Shown: positions 22,527-34,083, counted from the first letter of the stretch. The stretch is DNA of 35,190 nucleotides from Gemmatimonadota bacterium (GCA_021299375.1 JAJTGR010000050.1:1-35190), one strand, 5' to 3'. Translations and numbers: made by a program. Notes: generated by a model from the letters alone, not told the origin.

Positions 22527-23417
22527 GTGTCCGGCTCTCACGCGTTGCACTCTCCGATCTCCCTGCGAATCCCGCGCTTGCCTCACGTCTTGCCATTTTT
22601 TCGCGCCGTCCGGCGTGGCGCCCGAGTCTTGACGCTGCTCGCGCCGGTCGGCCTCGCTGCACAACCTGGCGACAGCGTCCGCGTCGTGGCGCCTGCCAAG
22701 CCGGCCTCCTGGCATGTGCAAGCCTCAGGGTACTACAGCTCGGCAGACAACGGTTTCGGCGTCTGGCGCGGTCAGGATGTGCGCCTCCTCTATTCCGGCA
22801 AGCGCTTCAGCCCCTTCTTCAGCTTCGGTTCGCAATCGCGCTCCAACGGGCACCAGGAAGCGTACGGCGCCGGGTCCTACGTGGTGCTTACCCCGTGGAT
22901 GTTCAGCATCGTGGGGGTGGGCGTGGCGCCCGACCGCGGGACGGTGCTGTTCCCCCGGGTACGCACCGACGCGAGCCTCTTCGTGGCCGTGCCGGGCGTG
23001 AAAGGCGTGCTGATGTCCGGCGGCGTGACCGACTTGCGGTTCACCGATTCGCGCGCCGGTGGCCGCATCTACTCGCTGGGGCCGACGGTCTACAAGGGGC
23101 GCGGCATTTACTCCGGGGCCGTCTATCTCAACCGGGATCGGGCAAGCGGCGCGCGATCGCACTCGTGGCAACTCGGTGGCCAGTGGGGCGCCCAGGGACA
23201 GTACTGGGTCGGCGCGGGCGTCGGCGCGGGCAACGAAGCGTACCGGCTCCTGTCGGCCACGCCGTTTGATGCCCGCTTTCGGAGCCAGTTCGCCTCGGCG
23301 TTCGTGTCGAAGTGGATCACGAAGGGCACCGGGGTCTCCGTGCGCTTCGATGGCGAGCGCAAGCTCGACGTGTTCAATCGGCGTGCGATCGGCCTGACGT
23401 ACTTCGTTGACTTCTGA
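22527..23417 (+). CDS. YaiO-like outer-membrane beta-barrel protein
   Basis: About 296 aa. After a signal-like segment (RRGARVLTLLAPVGLAAQ) the protein is a run of amphipathic strands rich in Tyr, Gly and Ser, for example WHVQASGYYSSADNGFGVWRG and KGTGVSVRFDGERKLDVFNRRAIG, and it ends in YFVDF with a terminal Phe as in barrel proteins. It resembles the YaiO family, found beside GT2 polysaccharide synthases. The start is uncertain: GTG 22527, TTG 22578 or TTG 22590, none with a clear SD. It is the first gene of a tight plus-strand operon (3 bases to the next gene). A role in exporting or anchoring the polysaccharide is inferred. Confidence 0.75.
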   Translation: MSGSHALHSPISLRIPRLPHVLPFFRAVRRGARVLTLLAPVGLAAQPGDSVRVVAPAKPASWHVQASGYYSSADNGFGVWRGQDVRLLYSGKRFSPFFSFGSQSRSNGHQEAYGAGSYVVLTPWMFSIVGVGVAPDRGTVLFPRVRTDASLFVAVPGVKGVLMSGGVTDLRFTDSRAGGRIYSLGPTVYKGRGIYSGAVYLNRDRASGARSHSWQLGGQWGAQGQYWVGAGVGAGNEAYRLLSATPFDARFRSQFASAFVSKWITKGTGVSVRFDGERKLDVFNRRAIGLTYFVDF

Positions 23418-23420
23418 TTG

Positions 23421-25424
23421 ATGGCGGAGCCTCGCGCCAGCCGTTCGTTCTTCGGGGCCACGCGCACCGCGGTGGCCTTCGGGCTGGCCGCCGTGGGCAG
23501 CCTCGCGCTCTACCTCGCGCAAAGCCAGGCGGTGGTGCAGTGGCGATCGGGGGTCGACTACCTCGCCTTCGTGCTACGCTCGTTCGCGCAGACGCCGGTG
23601 CTGCATCCCATACCGCTCGATGGCCCCGCACTTCCGTGGGCATTCGGCACGATGGCCGTGGGGCTGGCGGCGTGTGTCGCCGTGGGGTGGTTCGTCTCAC
23701 GTGGCATGCGGGCCAGTCGAGGCGCCGCGCCGATGGGATGGGTCGCTGGCCTCGCGGCGGCCGTCGTGCCGCCCATGCTCATCGCGTCGGCGCGTTGGCC
23801 AGACGGTCAGGGGAGTGTCACGAACGGCGTGCTGGCCATCGGACACGCCCTCCTGGTGCCCCTCGCGTGGTGGTGGGCGCGGTCCCAACCGTTCAACCGC
23901 GTCGTGCGTACCGCGCCGCTTCCACCACGCAGCAGTGCCCCACCGCCTCTCGCCGACCTGCCGCGGGGCTGGGCGACGATCCTGCTCGTGGTCGCCGTTC
24001 CGCTCGCCGTGCTCGTGCTGGTGAACGGTCTGTCGTCGATCAAGGGATACGACTCCTTCAGCGACCACATCGCGAGACCGGCACGCTGGCTGGCCACGGG
24101 CCGGCTGGTCCCCGGCGTCGCCGAAGAAGTGGTCACGCATTATCCAGGCAACTTCGAGTTGCTCGTGCGCTGGACCCTCTCGCTGGGGACTGATCGTTTC
24201 GCGTTTCTGGTAGCCTACGGCAGCAGCGCGGCCTCGACGTGGGTCGTGTACCGACTGGCGCGTGAGGTCGACCAGGGACGGGTCGCCGCGTTGGTGTCGG
24301 CGCTCGCGGCTGCGTCGCTGCAGGTGCTCGCCTATCAGAGCGTCGTCGTATACAGCGACAGCTTCACGGCGCTCTGCCTGTTGCTGGCCACTTGGCTGTT
24401 GCTCGTCTGGATCCGTGAGGGTGCCGCCGACCGCCGGCTGGTGTTCGGGTTTGGGCTCGCGCTCGGCCTGGCCATGGGGGCGAAGTACTCGGCCGGCCCG
24501 CCGGCCGTCGTGCTGGGGCTGCTGTGGACGTGGCATGCCTGCCGCGACGTCACGCGGGAAGGCTTCGAGCAGCCGCTGGTGGACGTGCGTTGGCTGGCAC
24601 CGCAACTGGCGTGGCTCGTGGCGGGCGTGTTGCCGGGCATGGCCTTCTGGTATGCGCGCAATCTCGTGCTGCAGGGCAATCCCTTCTATCCGCTGTCGGT
24701 GGCGGGGCTGCCCGGCATTCCGCTGGGCAGCCTGCTTGCCGGCGCGCCGGGGCCGAAGACGCTCGGCGAGATCGTGAGCTATCCGTGGTTGGAAACCGGC
24801 CATGGCCCCGGCTTCGAAACGGGACTCGGCGCCACCGTTGCCACCATCGTGGTCCTGGCCCTGCTGGCCGGCCCGCTCGTGGCCAACAGGCGGCCGCGCC
24901 TGCGCCTCCTGTGGCTCGTGTGGGGCCTGACGTTTCTGGCGTGGGTGCAGTCGGGGGTCATGGTGCCCCGTTATGGACTGTACCCGATCCTGCTGGCGTT
25001 CGTGTTCGTGGGTGCATTGTTGAGCGCCTATCCCTCCGGGCTGCTCCGTTCGGTGGCGACCATCGCCATCACGGGGACCATGCTGGCGGTGGGCTTCGAG
25101 ATGGCGGGTGGCACCGCGTACAGTGCGTTGCTCTACGATCCACGCCCTCCGGTGCCAGCGGCCATCGATTCGCTGCCGGCAACGCAGATCTTGAACCTGG
25201 CGGGTGAACCGGCCGGCTACTACGCCATGGGGCACGACTATCGGCATCGCGTGCTGTCCCCCTTCCGGCAGTTCTCGCCGGATGATGCCCGTGCGGCCAA
25301 GTTGCCGTATCTCCTGCTGCCGCCGGCACGCGAAGCCGAGTTTCGTCGGGCGCTTCCCCTTCAGTTCATGGGTCGGTACGGGAGCGACAACGGACCCGGT
25401 TCATCGCTCTGGCATCTGCCCTAG
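23421..25424 (+). CDS. Polytopic GT-C glycosyltransferase (GT39/ArnT-like)
   Basis: A 667-aa membrane protein with roughly ten or more hydrophobic segments. The first periplasmic loop after TM (about 209-223) reads GYDSFSDHIARPARW, with the acidic residues expected for the catalytic loop of GT-C enzymes that take sugars from polyprenyl phosphate. A later loop has FWYARNLVLQGNPFYPLSV, a frequent signature of this group. The ATG follows the YaiO stop by 3 bases. It probably transfers a sugar onto a lipid-linked or surface glycan; donor and acceptor are unknown. Confidence 0.82.
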   Translation: MAEPRASRSFFGATRTAVAFGLAAVGSLALYLAQSQAVVQWRSGVDYLAFVLRSFAQTPVLHPIPLDGPALPWAFGTMAVGLAACVAVGWFVSRGMRASRGAAPMGWVAGLAAAVVPPMLIASARWPDGQGSVTNGVLAIGHALLVPLAWWWARSQPFNRVVRTAPLPPRSSAPPPLADLPRGWATILLVVAVPLAVLVLVNGLSSIKGYDSFSDHIARPARWLATGRLVPGVAEEVVTHYPGNFELLVRWTLSLGTDRFAFLVAYGSSAASTWVVYRLAREVDQGRVAALVSALAAASLQVLAYQSVVVYSDSFTALCLLLATWLLLVWIREGAADRRLVFGFGLALGLAMGAKYSAGPPAVVLGLLWTWHACRDVTREGFEQPLVDVRWLAPQLAWLVAGVLPGMAFWYARNLVLQGNPFYPLSVAGLPGIPLGSLLAGAPGPKTLGEIVSYPWLETGHGPGFETGLGATVATIVVLALLAGPLVANRRPRLRLLWLVWGLTFLAWVQSGVMVPRYGLYPILLAFVFVGALLSAYPSGLLRSVATIAITGTMLAVGFEMAGGTAYSALLYDPRPPVPAAIDSLPATQILNLAGEPAGYYAMGHDYRHRVLSPFRQFSPDDARAAKLPYLLLPPAREAEFRRALPLQFMGRYGSDNGPGSSLWHLP

Positions 25425-25446
25425 GCGACAGACGAGTCCGCCGCCC

Positions 25447-26181
25447 ATGGATCGTGACGCCTACCAGCTGATGGCGGCGGCCGAGCGGGACCACTGGTGG
25501 TTCCGCGGGCGTCGGGTCTTCATCGAGCGCGCGGTACGCACGCTGGCGTTGCCGGCGATGCCACGCATCCTCGACGCGGGCTGCGGATCGGGCGGCAACC
25601 TGGCGTTGCTGGCGCGGTTCGGCACCGTGTACGGCTTCGAGTACGATGCGGAGGCGCGGGCGGTAGCCGCGTCGCTCGGTATCGGCACCATCGCACCAGG
25701 GGCGCTGCCGGACGACGTGCCGTTTCCTGGCACCCCGTTCGACGTGATCGGTCTTTTCGACGTGCTGGAGCACCTGCCGCAGCCCGTCGAGTCGCTGCGA
25801 GCGCTGGCTGCGCGCCTCGCACCGGGTGGGGCGCTCATTCTCACGGTGCCGGCACTCCCATGGCTCTGGGGGCCACACGATGTGGTGCACAATCACTTCC
25901 GGCGCTATACGGCCGCTACGTTGCGTGCGCATGTGGCCGAAGCCGGGCTGCGTGTGGAGCGCCTCACGTACATGAACGCGCTGCTGCTGCCGTTGGCTAT
26001 TGTGCAGCGCGTGAAGGAGCGCCTGTTCGGGTACCGCGTCGAGGCCCTGTCTCCCTCGCCGGTGGTGAACCGGCTGCTGTACCGCACGTGGATGCTGGAG
26101 CAAGCATGGATCCCGCAGCGGCGGCTGCCGATCGGGCTCTCGCTGCTGGCCGTGCTCCGGTGTGCCGAGAGGTCGTCATGA
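25447..26181 (+). CDS. Class I SAM-dependent methyltransferase
   Basis: A 244-aa enzyme. SAM motif I is ILDAGCGSGGN (41-51), the acidic motif II is VYGFEYD, and the later LFDVLEHLPQP and LAPGGALILTVPALPWLWG are typical of methyltransferase 11/23 proteins. The start HWWFRGRR is common in sugar or lipid methyltransferases next to glycosyltransferases. It overlaps the GT2 gene by ATGA and is likely to modify a glycan or its carrier; the target is unknown. Confidence 0.88.
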   Translation: MDRDAYQLMAAAERDHWWFRGRRVFIERAVRTLALPAMPRILDAGCGSGGNLALLARFGTVYGFEYDAEARAVAASLGIGTIAPGALPDDVPFPGTPFDVIGLFDVLEHLPQPVESLRALAARLAPGGALILTVPALPWLWGPHDVVHNHFRRYTAATLRAHVAEAGLRVERLTYMNALLLPLAIVQRVKERLFGYRVEALSPSPVVNRLLYRTWMLEQAWIPQRRLPIGLSLLAVLRCAERSS

Positions 26182-26951
26182 GCGACGGACCACGCGTGGC
26201 GCTGGTGGTGCCGTGCTACAACGAGGCCCGTCGTCTCGACCGCGACGCCTTCGCCGAGGCCCTGGCCGCGTCACCGTGGCTCGACCTCATCTTCGTCAAT
26301 GATGGCAGCACCGACGGGACCGTGGGCCTCCTCCACGCGCTCCGGGACCAGTGGCCAACGCGGGTCGAGGTGCTCTCCCTCGAGCGGAACGCCGGCAAGG
26401 CCGAGGCCGTGCGTCAGGGCCTGATGCGCGCCCTCGCCCACGAGGGCGTGTGTGGCTTCTGGGACGCCGACCTGTCGGCGCCGCTGGATGAAGTGCCCGG
26501 ACTGCGTACCGTGCTGGCGGAACATCCCCAGGTGGAATGGGCGTGGGGCATTCGCCTGCGCGCCCTCGGTCGCGAGGTCACGCGGCGCCCGGTGCGGCAC
26601 TATCTCGGCCGGCTCTTCGCGACCGTCAGTTCCCTGCTGCTGGCCATCGATTCGTACGACACGCAGTGCGGCGCGAAGCTCTTTCGTGTCTCGCCGCTGC
26701 TGCGTGCCGTACTGGCCGAGCCCTTTCGCTCACGCTGGATCTTCGATGTCGAACTGCTGTCCCGGGCCGATGCTCTCCTGCGCTGCGGCGGCACACGTAC
26801 GCTGTCCCAGGTGGTGTATGAGCAACCGCTCGCGGTGTGGCGTCACAAGCCGGGGTCGAAGCTCCGGAGCGGGGACTTCGTGAAGGCACTGCGCGAACTG
26901 CTGGTGGTGCGTTCGGCACGCCGGCGGTGGTATCGCGCCGGCGTGCCCTGA
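26178..26951 (+). CDS. GT2 family glycosyltransferase (dolichyl-phosphate-mannose-synthase-like)
   Basis: A 257-aa GT-A fold: VALVVPCYNEARRL, FVNDGSTDGT (Asp42), and the metal-binding GFWDADLSAP (Asp96, Asp98). It lacks membrane helices, like the DPM1/Alg5 group that makes polyprenyl-phosphate sugars. Such a product is the donor used by GT-C enzymes, so pairing with the GT-C gene in the same operon is functionally coherent (inference). The start ATG overlaps the methyltransferase stop. Its own stop is only 6 bases from the stop of the convergent bactofilin-like gene. Confidence 0.9.
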   Translation: MSDGPRVALVVPCYNEARRLDRDAFAEALAASPWLDLIFVNDGSTDGTVGLLHALRDQWPTRVEVLSLERNAGKAEAVRQGLMRALAHEGVCGFWDADLSAPLDEVPGLRTVLAEHPQVEWAWGIRLRALGREVTRRPVRHYLGRLFATVSSLLLAIDSYDTQCGAKLFRVSPLLRAVLAEPFRSRWIFDVELLSRADALLRCGGTRTLSQVVYEQPLAVWRHKPGSKLRSGDFVKALRELLVVRSARRRWYRAGVP

Positions 26952-26957
26952 GCCCCA

Positions 26958-28007
26958 TCAGCCCACCGTCAGTCCGCTCTCGCTGGCCATGACCGCCCCG
27001 TAGATCGTGGCGCCCGGCAAGAGCCGAATCACGGGCGCCGTGACCGTGGTGGGCTTACCACTGCCACCGACCACGGCGGCCTCGATGACGATGGCCGACT
27101 CCGAGATCACCGGTCCGCTGACGCGTGCCCCGCGCTCGATGGTGATGCGTTTTCGAGCCGCCAGGGAGCCAGCCACGACGGCGCCACTTCGCACGATGAT
27201 CTCGTCGTGCGCCTTGAGTGATCCGGTCACACGAGCCCCATCGTTGATGACGATCGCGCCGGTCGCCACGACGGAACCCGCCAGCATGGCGCCGGCCGGG
27301 ATGGGCAGGCCGCCGTCAATGCGCCAATAGCTGGGACCGACCTGCTTGCCGTATGACGGGACGAACCGCGCGTAGGCACCGCTCGGCAGCAGCGCGGCTT
27401 CGCTTGTTTCCTGATCCGTGACGCGCACGACAGCCGACTCCAAGCGATCGAAGGCGACACCCGTCCCGAGAATGATCGCGCGCTCCGCGGTCGCGCGGCC
27501 GAGCAGGCGGCTGCCATTGCCGACTTCGAGCCGCCCGCGCGCGTGGATCCACCGCAGGACGGTGGACGCCTCGCCGAGCAGGATGTCGCGCTGGCCGAGG
27601 ACGGCGCGATACGTACCCCGCCGCCCCCCGCGCATCGTGAGGCGCGCCAGGCACTCCGCCACCAACTCGCAGCCGTCGGGCAGCGGTTCGCTGTCCATGA
27701 GCACGACCAGGTCGGTGATCGGCGTCCGCTGCGCCGGCAGGGGAGCGTTGACGGAGTGCGCGCGAATGCCGGTGCCGTCCGACAAGCGCGGGGGCACCAT
27801 CGTCCCCAGCAGGCCCTCACGGGTGGCACGCTGCGTAAACGACTCGGCAAAGTAGGTCAGGCGGCCAGCGTCGTTGCCCACGGCGTTGAGCGGCGCCGCA
27901 TCGCGGGGGCGTAGCAGCTCGAAGACCGCCGGCAGCAGCGGGATCGCCATCCAGCCGATCAGCGCGAGCAACAGCAGCGCGAACGCTGCTTCGGGAGAGC
28001 CGGCCAT
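26958..28007 (-). CDS. Membrane-anchored bactofilin-like protein (polymer-forming cytoskeletal)
   Basis: 349 aa. A single hydrophobic segment at about 7-27 is followed by a middle domain, then from about residue 225 short repeats such as IPAGAMLAGSVVATGAIVIND, GARVTGSLKAHDEIIVRSGA and GARVSGPVISESAIVIEA. These make the right-handed beta-helix of bactofilins (DUF583). Bactofilins polymerise under the membrane and localise cell-wall or envelope enzymes. An N-terminal anchor and a long middle part are unusual. Its start overlaps the GT2 stop (ATGA), so it is translated with the synthase and may act as scaffold for it (inference). Confidence 0.8.
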   Translation of the reverse strand: MAGSPEAAFALLLLALIGWMAIPLLPAVFELLRPRDAAPLNAVGNDAGRLTYFAESFTQRATREGLLGTMVPPRLSDGTGIRAHSVNAPLPAQRTPITDLVVLMDSEPLPDGCELVAECLARLTMRGGRRGTYRAVLGQRDILLGEASTVLRWIHARGRLEVGNGSRLLGRATAERAIILGTGVAFDRLESAVVRVTDQETSEAALLPSGAYARFVPSYGKQVGPSYWRIDGGLPIPAGAMLAGSVVATGAIVINDGARVTGSLKAHDEIIVRSGAVVAGSLAARKRITIERGARVSGPVISESAIVIEAAVVGGSGKPTTVTAPVIRLLPGATIYGAVMASESGLTVG

Positions 28008-29287
28008 CAGCGCGTCTCCTCGCCACCGGGGCGGGTTTCACGGTGGCGCTCCGTCTTCTGCCAGCGCACCGGCTGGCCGCGCAGCCATGACGCGCGCGAG
28101 AACGAGGCGCGACCCACCGCGAAGGTGCTCACGAGGAACCCGAGAAAGAGCAGCGGAAGCATCCGGATGCGCTCACGCGATCCGTCGAGCCGGCTGGCCG
28201 CGGCCACCTGGAAGAACGCCGCGAAGTTGCCGACCGTATTGAAGGACGAGATGGCGAGGATGGTGAGGATGCCCCATTCCGGCGGATACCCCGCGTAGAA
28301 GAGCAGGATGGTGCAGGACCACCCAAGCAGCAACACCAGCGGCACCACGAAGACGCCCAGCAGGAGCACGCCGTCGATCACTTGCCAGAAGGGCAGGTGG
28401 GTTCGGTTGAGGATGAGGGCCGTGACGTAGCGGCGCAGCGCCTGGTTGTGCCCCTTGGCCCAGCGCTTGATCTGCCGGATGCGCGACTCCCATGTCTCGG
28501 GCACCTCCTCGTAGCACTCGGACCGGTTCTGGTAGACCACGTCCCAGCCGGCGATCACGAGGCGGACGGTGAGGTCGGTGTCTTCGGCAAGCGACGACGT
28601 GTTCCAGCCGCCCACGTGCTCGAGGGCCACGCGACGCACTCCCCCGACCGTGCCCCCGTACTGCGGCACCAGGCGCAGATTCATGCGCGCCTGCTGGTCC
28701 ACCTGATAGCCGCCGGCGCGCTCGAGGTCGAGCAGGCGCGTGAGCAGGGACACGCCCACGTTGAGCGGCACCACGCGGCCCATGACGGCACCCACCTCGG
28801 GGTCGAAGAACGGGGCCACGAGCTGCTTGAGGAGCCGTTCGCCGGGGATGTAGTCGGCGTCGAAGACCAGGAAGATCTCGTCGTCGTGCAGGGCCATGGC
28901 CTCGGACAGCGCGGCTGCCTTGCCGGGCATCCCGCCGTCGCGCAGGAACGGCACCACCTGCCCGGCGTACCCCTCGGCATACTCGAGGAGGATGGCCCGG
29001 GTATCGTCGGTCGACCGGTCGTCGATCGGCACGATCTTGAGCCGGTCGGTCGGATAGTCACAGGTGAGCAGCGCGTCGAGCGAGTCGCGAATCACCCGCG
29101 ACTCGTTGTGACAGGGCACGTACACCACCAGCGACGGCCAGTCGGCCTGGATGACGTCGACGAAGGGCTGGCGATGTCGCCCGAACAGCCGGTTCAGCGT
29201 GAAGAAGTAGTGACGGAACGTGTAGATGGCGAGGATCGCGATGCAGATCCACAGGCCGGTATTCGCGAGGGCGATGAGGGTACTCAC
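28007..29287 (-). CDS. BcsA/YaiP-like processive GT2 glycosyltransferase
   Basis: 426 aa. One N-terminal membrane helix is followed by a GT2 domain with Asp89-Asp90 (PIDDRSTDD), the metal motif FDADYIP (143-145), AEDTD (catalytic Asp at 236 or 238) and QIKRW (272-276), then three or four C-terminal helices. The D, DxD, D, QxxRW set marks processive synthases of cellulose, hyaluronan or poly-GlcNAc type. No PilZ domain was seen, so no c-di-GMP switch in this subunit. It starts at a GTG overlapping the upstream stop. The nearby epimerase suggests an N-acetyl-hexosamine polymer (inference). Confidence 0.92.
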   Translation of the reverse strand: MSTLIALANTGLWICIAILAIYTFRHYFFTLNRLFGRHRQPFVDVIQADWPSLVVYVPCHNESRVIRDSLDALLTCDYPTDRLKIVPIDDRSTDDTRAILLEYAEGYAGQVVPFLRDGGMPGKAAALSEAMALHDDEIFLVFDADYIPGERLLKQLVAPFFDPEVGAVMGRVVPLNVGVSLLTRLLDLERAGGYQVDQQARMNLRLVPQYGGTVGGVRRVALEHVGGWNTSSLAEDTDLTVRLVIAGWDVVYQNRSECYEEVPETWESRIRQIKRWAKGHNQALRRYVTALILNRTHLPFWQVIDGVLLLGVFVVPLVLLLGWSCTILLFYAGYPPEWGILTILAISSFNTVGNFAAFFQVAAASRLDGSRERIRMLPLLFLGFLVSTFAVGRASFSRASWLRGQPVRWQKTERHRETRPGGEETR

Positions 29288-30261
29288 GCCCGTCCTCCGA
29301 AGCCGAGGCGGCGCCAGAGCAGGCCACCGACGCTGAGGGCCCGTACCACCTGCGTGCCGATCGGCGTGATGGCGCGAACGGAGCCGGGCGTGGGTGTCGG
29401 GCGCGGACGGGAATCGGGGTAGCGGGCGGGCGTCGTGGGCGGGCGCCGGTCAGTGGCATCGAGCACACCACCCGAGCGCCAGCTCATGCCCCAGCCGTAC
29501 AGCGCGACGTACACGAACACGTCGAGCAGCACCCCGAAGACGAGAAACATCATCGGCATCGCCAGCAGCGACCCGCGATAGATGACCCACGTATGGACGG
29601 CAGCCTGCAGCGGCAGCAGCACGGCGAGATGCCCGAGCAGCAGCGCGCCCATGGCGAACTTCTGCCAGAGCAGAAAGTCGAAGATGTGGAAGGTGAAGGC
29701 CACCAGGAACGGGGACAGCACCAGGATCACGACGCCGCACACCAGCAGCCCGCTGACGTACACCGGTAGGTCATACGTGAACGGCGGGTGCATGAACGTG
29801 AACCACAACTGCGCGGTCAGTTGGATGATGGACAGGAAGCGCAGGAAGTACTTGACGGGTGTGAGGCGACCATTGAGGAAGAAGCTCACGGCGAAGAGCA
29901 GCACCGTCACCAGCCAACCCGTCTGCAGGTCGCGCGCTTCCGGCCAGTAGGTGCCGGCGGTGAAGTACGGAATGGCCACGGCGAGCGGGCCGACTTCGAA
30001 GACACGGGTGGCCGTGAGGCCAGGCAGGCCAAGCGGTTCCCGCACGGCATCGAAGAACTCGCGCCACCCACTCATCAACGGGTCGATGAAGGCGAGGGTG
30101 AAGGTCGCGAAGAGCACCGGCAGCACCAGCAGGTCCACGAGCAGCGTCCACGAGACCTCGAGGCCGATCATGGCCCGATGCGGGGCGATGCGGCCGCCGC
30201 GGAAGCCGCGGTCCCGCAACTGGTCGATGCGGCGGGACGGTCTACCTGTTACACGAGACAC
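29284..30261 (-). CDS. Polytopic membrane protein of the polysaccharide operon
   Basis: 325 aa with about seven hydrophobic segments between residues 35 and 255, and a Pro/Arg-rich tail. Family not recognised. The GTG at 30261 gives a basic N-terminus; a later start at MIGLEVSWTLLV (about 30171) is possible. The gene overlaps the BcsA-like gene by GTGA and follows wecB by 53 bases. It may be a partner channel or accessory subunit of the synthase, judged only from position and topology. Confidence 0.7.
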   Translation of the reverse strand: MSRVTGRPSRRIDQLRDRGFRGGRIAPHRAMIGLEVSWTLLVDLLVLPVLFATFTLAFIDPLMSGWREFFDAVREPLGLPGLTATRVFEVGPLAVAIPYFTAGTYWPEARDLQTGWLVTVLLFAVSFFLNGRLTPVKYFLRFLSIIQLTAQLWFTFMHPPFTYDLPVYVSGLLVCGVVILVLSPFLVAFTFHIFDFLLWQKFAMGALLLGHLAVLLPLQAAVHTWVIYRGSLLAMPMMFLVFGVLLDVFVYVALYGWGMSWRSGGVLDATDRRPPTTPARYPDSRPRPTPTPGSVRAITPIGTQVVRALSVGGLLWRRLGFGGRA

Positions 30262-30314
30262 CGAAGTTCGCTCCGGAGAAAACGGACCATGGGCGTACGG
30301 CGCGGCGCGGGCAT

Positions 30315-31523
30315 TCAGCCGCCACCGGCGAGGCGTTCCAGGGTCGCATTGATCTGGTCATGATGGAGGCGGCGGGGGCCGCGATGTTCGGGCGGATGCC
30401 GCAGGCGCGTGTCGACGACCTCGGCGATCCGGTTGGCGGCGCGGCCGTCACCGAAGGGATTGGCGCCGGACGTACGCGCCGCGTACAGCGCCCGGTCCGT
30501 GAGGAGCGCGGATGCGCGGGCGAGGATGCGGGTGGCATCGGTGCCCACCAGCTCCCCGAATCCGGCGTGCACGACCTCGGGGCGTTCGGTCGTATCGCGC
30601 AGGATGAGGATGGGCTTGTTGAACGACGGGACCTCTTCCTGGATCCCGCCGGAATCGGAGAGCACGAAGGCTGAGCGGCGAATGAGCTCGAGGAGTTCCG
30701 GATATGGCAGGGGTTCGAGCAGGTGGATGCGGGGCACGTTGCCAAGGCGCGCGAACACCACGTCGCGGACGCGGGGATTGAGGTGCACCGGAAACGCGAT
30801 CTCGACGTGCTCGTGCATGCGCACGATGCCCTCGAGGGCATCGCAGATCGCCTCGAGGTGTTCGCCGAGCGACTCGCGTCGATGCACCGTCGTGAGCAGC
30901 ACACGGTGCTGGTCCCACGGGAGGCGATCGAGGACCGGGGTGTCGAAGCGCTCGCGGGCCGGAATCATGTGCAGCGCATCGACGACGGTATTGCCCGTGA
31001 CGAAGATGTCGCCATCGGGGATGCCCTCGGCGATCAGGTTGTTCCGGGCCTCGGTGGTCGGCGCAAAGTGGACGTCGGCCGTACAGGTGGCGATCCGGCG
31101 GTTCACCTCTTCGGGAAACGGGCTGGAGAGGTCGAAAGAGCGCAATCCGGCCTCGACGTGCCCGATCGGGATGCCCTGGTAGAAGCCGGCCAGGCAGGCG
31201 GCGGTCACCGTGGAGGTGTCACCCTGCACCAGCAGGAAGTCGGGCTGGTGCGCCAGAAAGGTCTCGGTGAGGGCGGCCATGGCCCGCGATGTGAAGACCC
31301 CGAGGTTCTGGCCGTTCTGCATGAGACCGAGGTCGATGTCCGGCACAATCCCGAACACGTCGAGCGCCTGGGTGAGCATCTCACGATGCTGGGTCGTGGC
31401 GATGACGAGCGGTTCAAGCGCGGGATGAGCCCGAATGGCGTCGACGACCGGGGCCATCTTGATGGCTTCCGGCCGGGTGCCGATCACGAGACACACGCGC
31501 TTGGGACTGGGGGGAACAGACAT
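30315..31523 (-). CDS. wecB: UDP-N-acetylglucosamine 2-epimerase (non-hydrolysing)
   Basis: A 402-aa enzyme converting UDP-GlcNAc to UDP-ManNAc. Signatures: VIGTRPEAIKMAPVV, GDTSTVTAA, HVEAGLRSFD, FPEEVNRR, TVHRRES, LSDSGGIQEE and RDTTERPEV, which cover both Rossmann lobes and the catalytic acidic and His residues. The start MSVPPSPKRVCLVIG fits the family; a longer frame would add 17 unlike residues. It heads the minus-strand operon with the membrane protein and BcsA-like synthase, suggesting UDP-ManNAc or GlcNAc as precursor. It diverges from fusA. Confidence 0.95.
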   Translation of the reverse strand: MSVPPSPKRVCLVIGTRPEAIKMAPVVDAIRAHPALEPLVIATTQHREMLTQALDVFGIVPDIDLGLMQNGQNLGVFTSRAMAALTETFLAHQPDFLLVQGDTSTVTAACLAGFYQGIPIGHVEAGLRSFDLSSPFPEEVNRRIATCTADVHFAPTTEARNNLIAEGIPDGDIFVTGNTVVDALHMIPARERFDTPVLDRLPWDQHRVLLTTVHRRESLGEHLEAICDALEGIVRMHEHVEIAFPVHLNPRVRDVVFARLGNVPRIHLLEPLPYPELLELIRRSAFVLSDSGGIQEEVPSFNKPILILRDTTERPEVVHAGFGELVGTDATRILARASALLTDRALYAARTSGANPFGDGRAANRIAEVVDTRLRHPPEHRGPRRLHHDQINATLERLAGGG

Positions 31524-31962
31524 CGGGTGGCGGCATCCGGGGACGGGGAGTACGAAAGACGGCGGCCCTGCCACCGACCGGTTGGGCCCGGGGCAATATG
31601 GCGGGTGCGCGCCGGGCGGCTAGGGGCGTGGGGAGCGACGGGAGGCCGCGAGGGGCGACGCGGCGGTGCGGGAGGGTTGACATCCGCTCCCGAGGGCGCG
31701 AGGTTAAGAGTCTGCCGAAAAACCCGTGCCACGCACCGGGACCGGCCCCGTTTCACGCCAACTCAACGTCGGTCATTGAAGTCTGCAGGTCTTCGATGAT
31801 CGGCGCGCCTTGGGTCCCCACTCGTGCTGCAGCGGCGAGCGTACCCGGCGACAGCGGATGGATACCGCTCCCGCGCCACGGCGGGGGGACTGGTCCAGCC
31901 GTTTTTTTGCTGGTCCACTCAGCTCACTTACTGCGCCGTCTCGGCGGCGCTGACCGAAGACT
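31524..31962 (+). promoter_or_regulatory. wecB-fusA divergent region with fusA promoter and long leader
   Basis: 439 bases without a gene. A perfect TTGACA (31677-31682) is the best -35; the nearest AT-rich -10 candidate is GTTAAG (31703-31708), 20 bases on and weak. The leader would be about 250 bases. It contains a small hairpin (AGCGG/CCGCT, 31853-31869), a run of seven T between CCAGC (31895) and GCTGG (31909), and a direct repeat CTGGTCCA (31890 and 31910). These could be attenuator parts, but no specific riboswitch is recognised. Confidence 0.45.
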
Positions 31963-34083
<2,121 letters not shown>

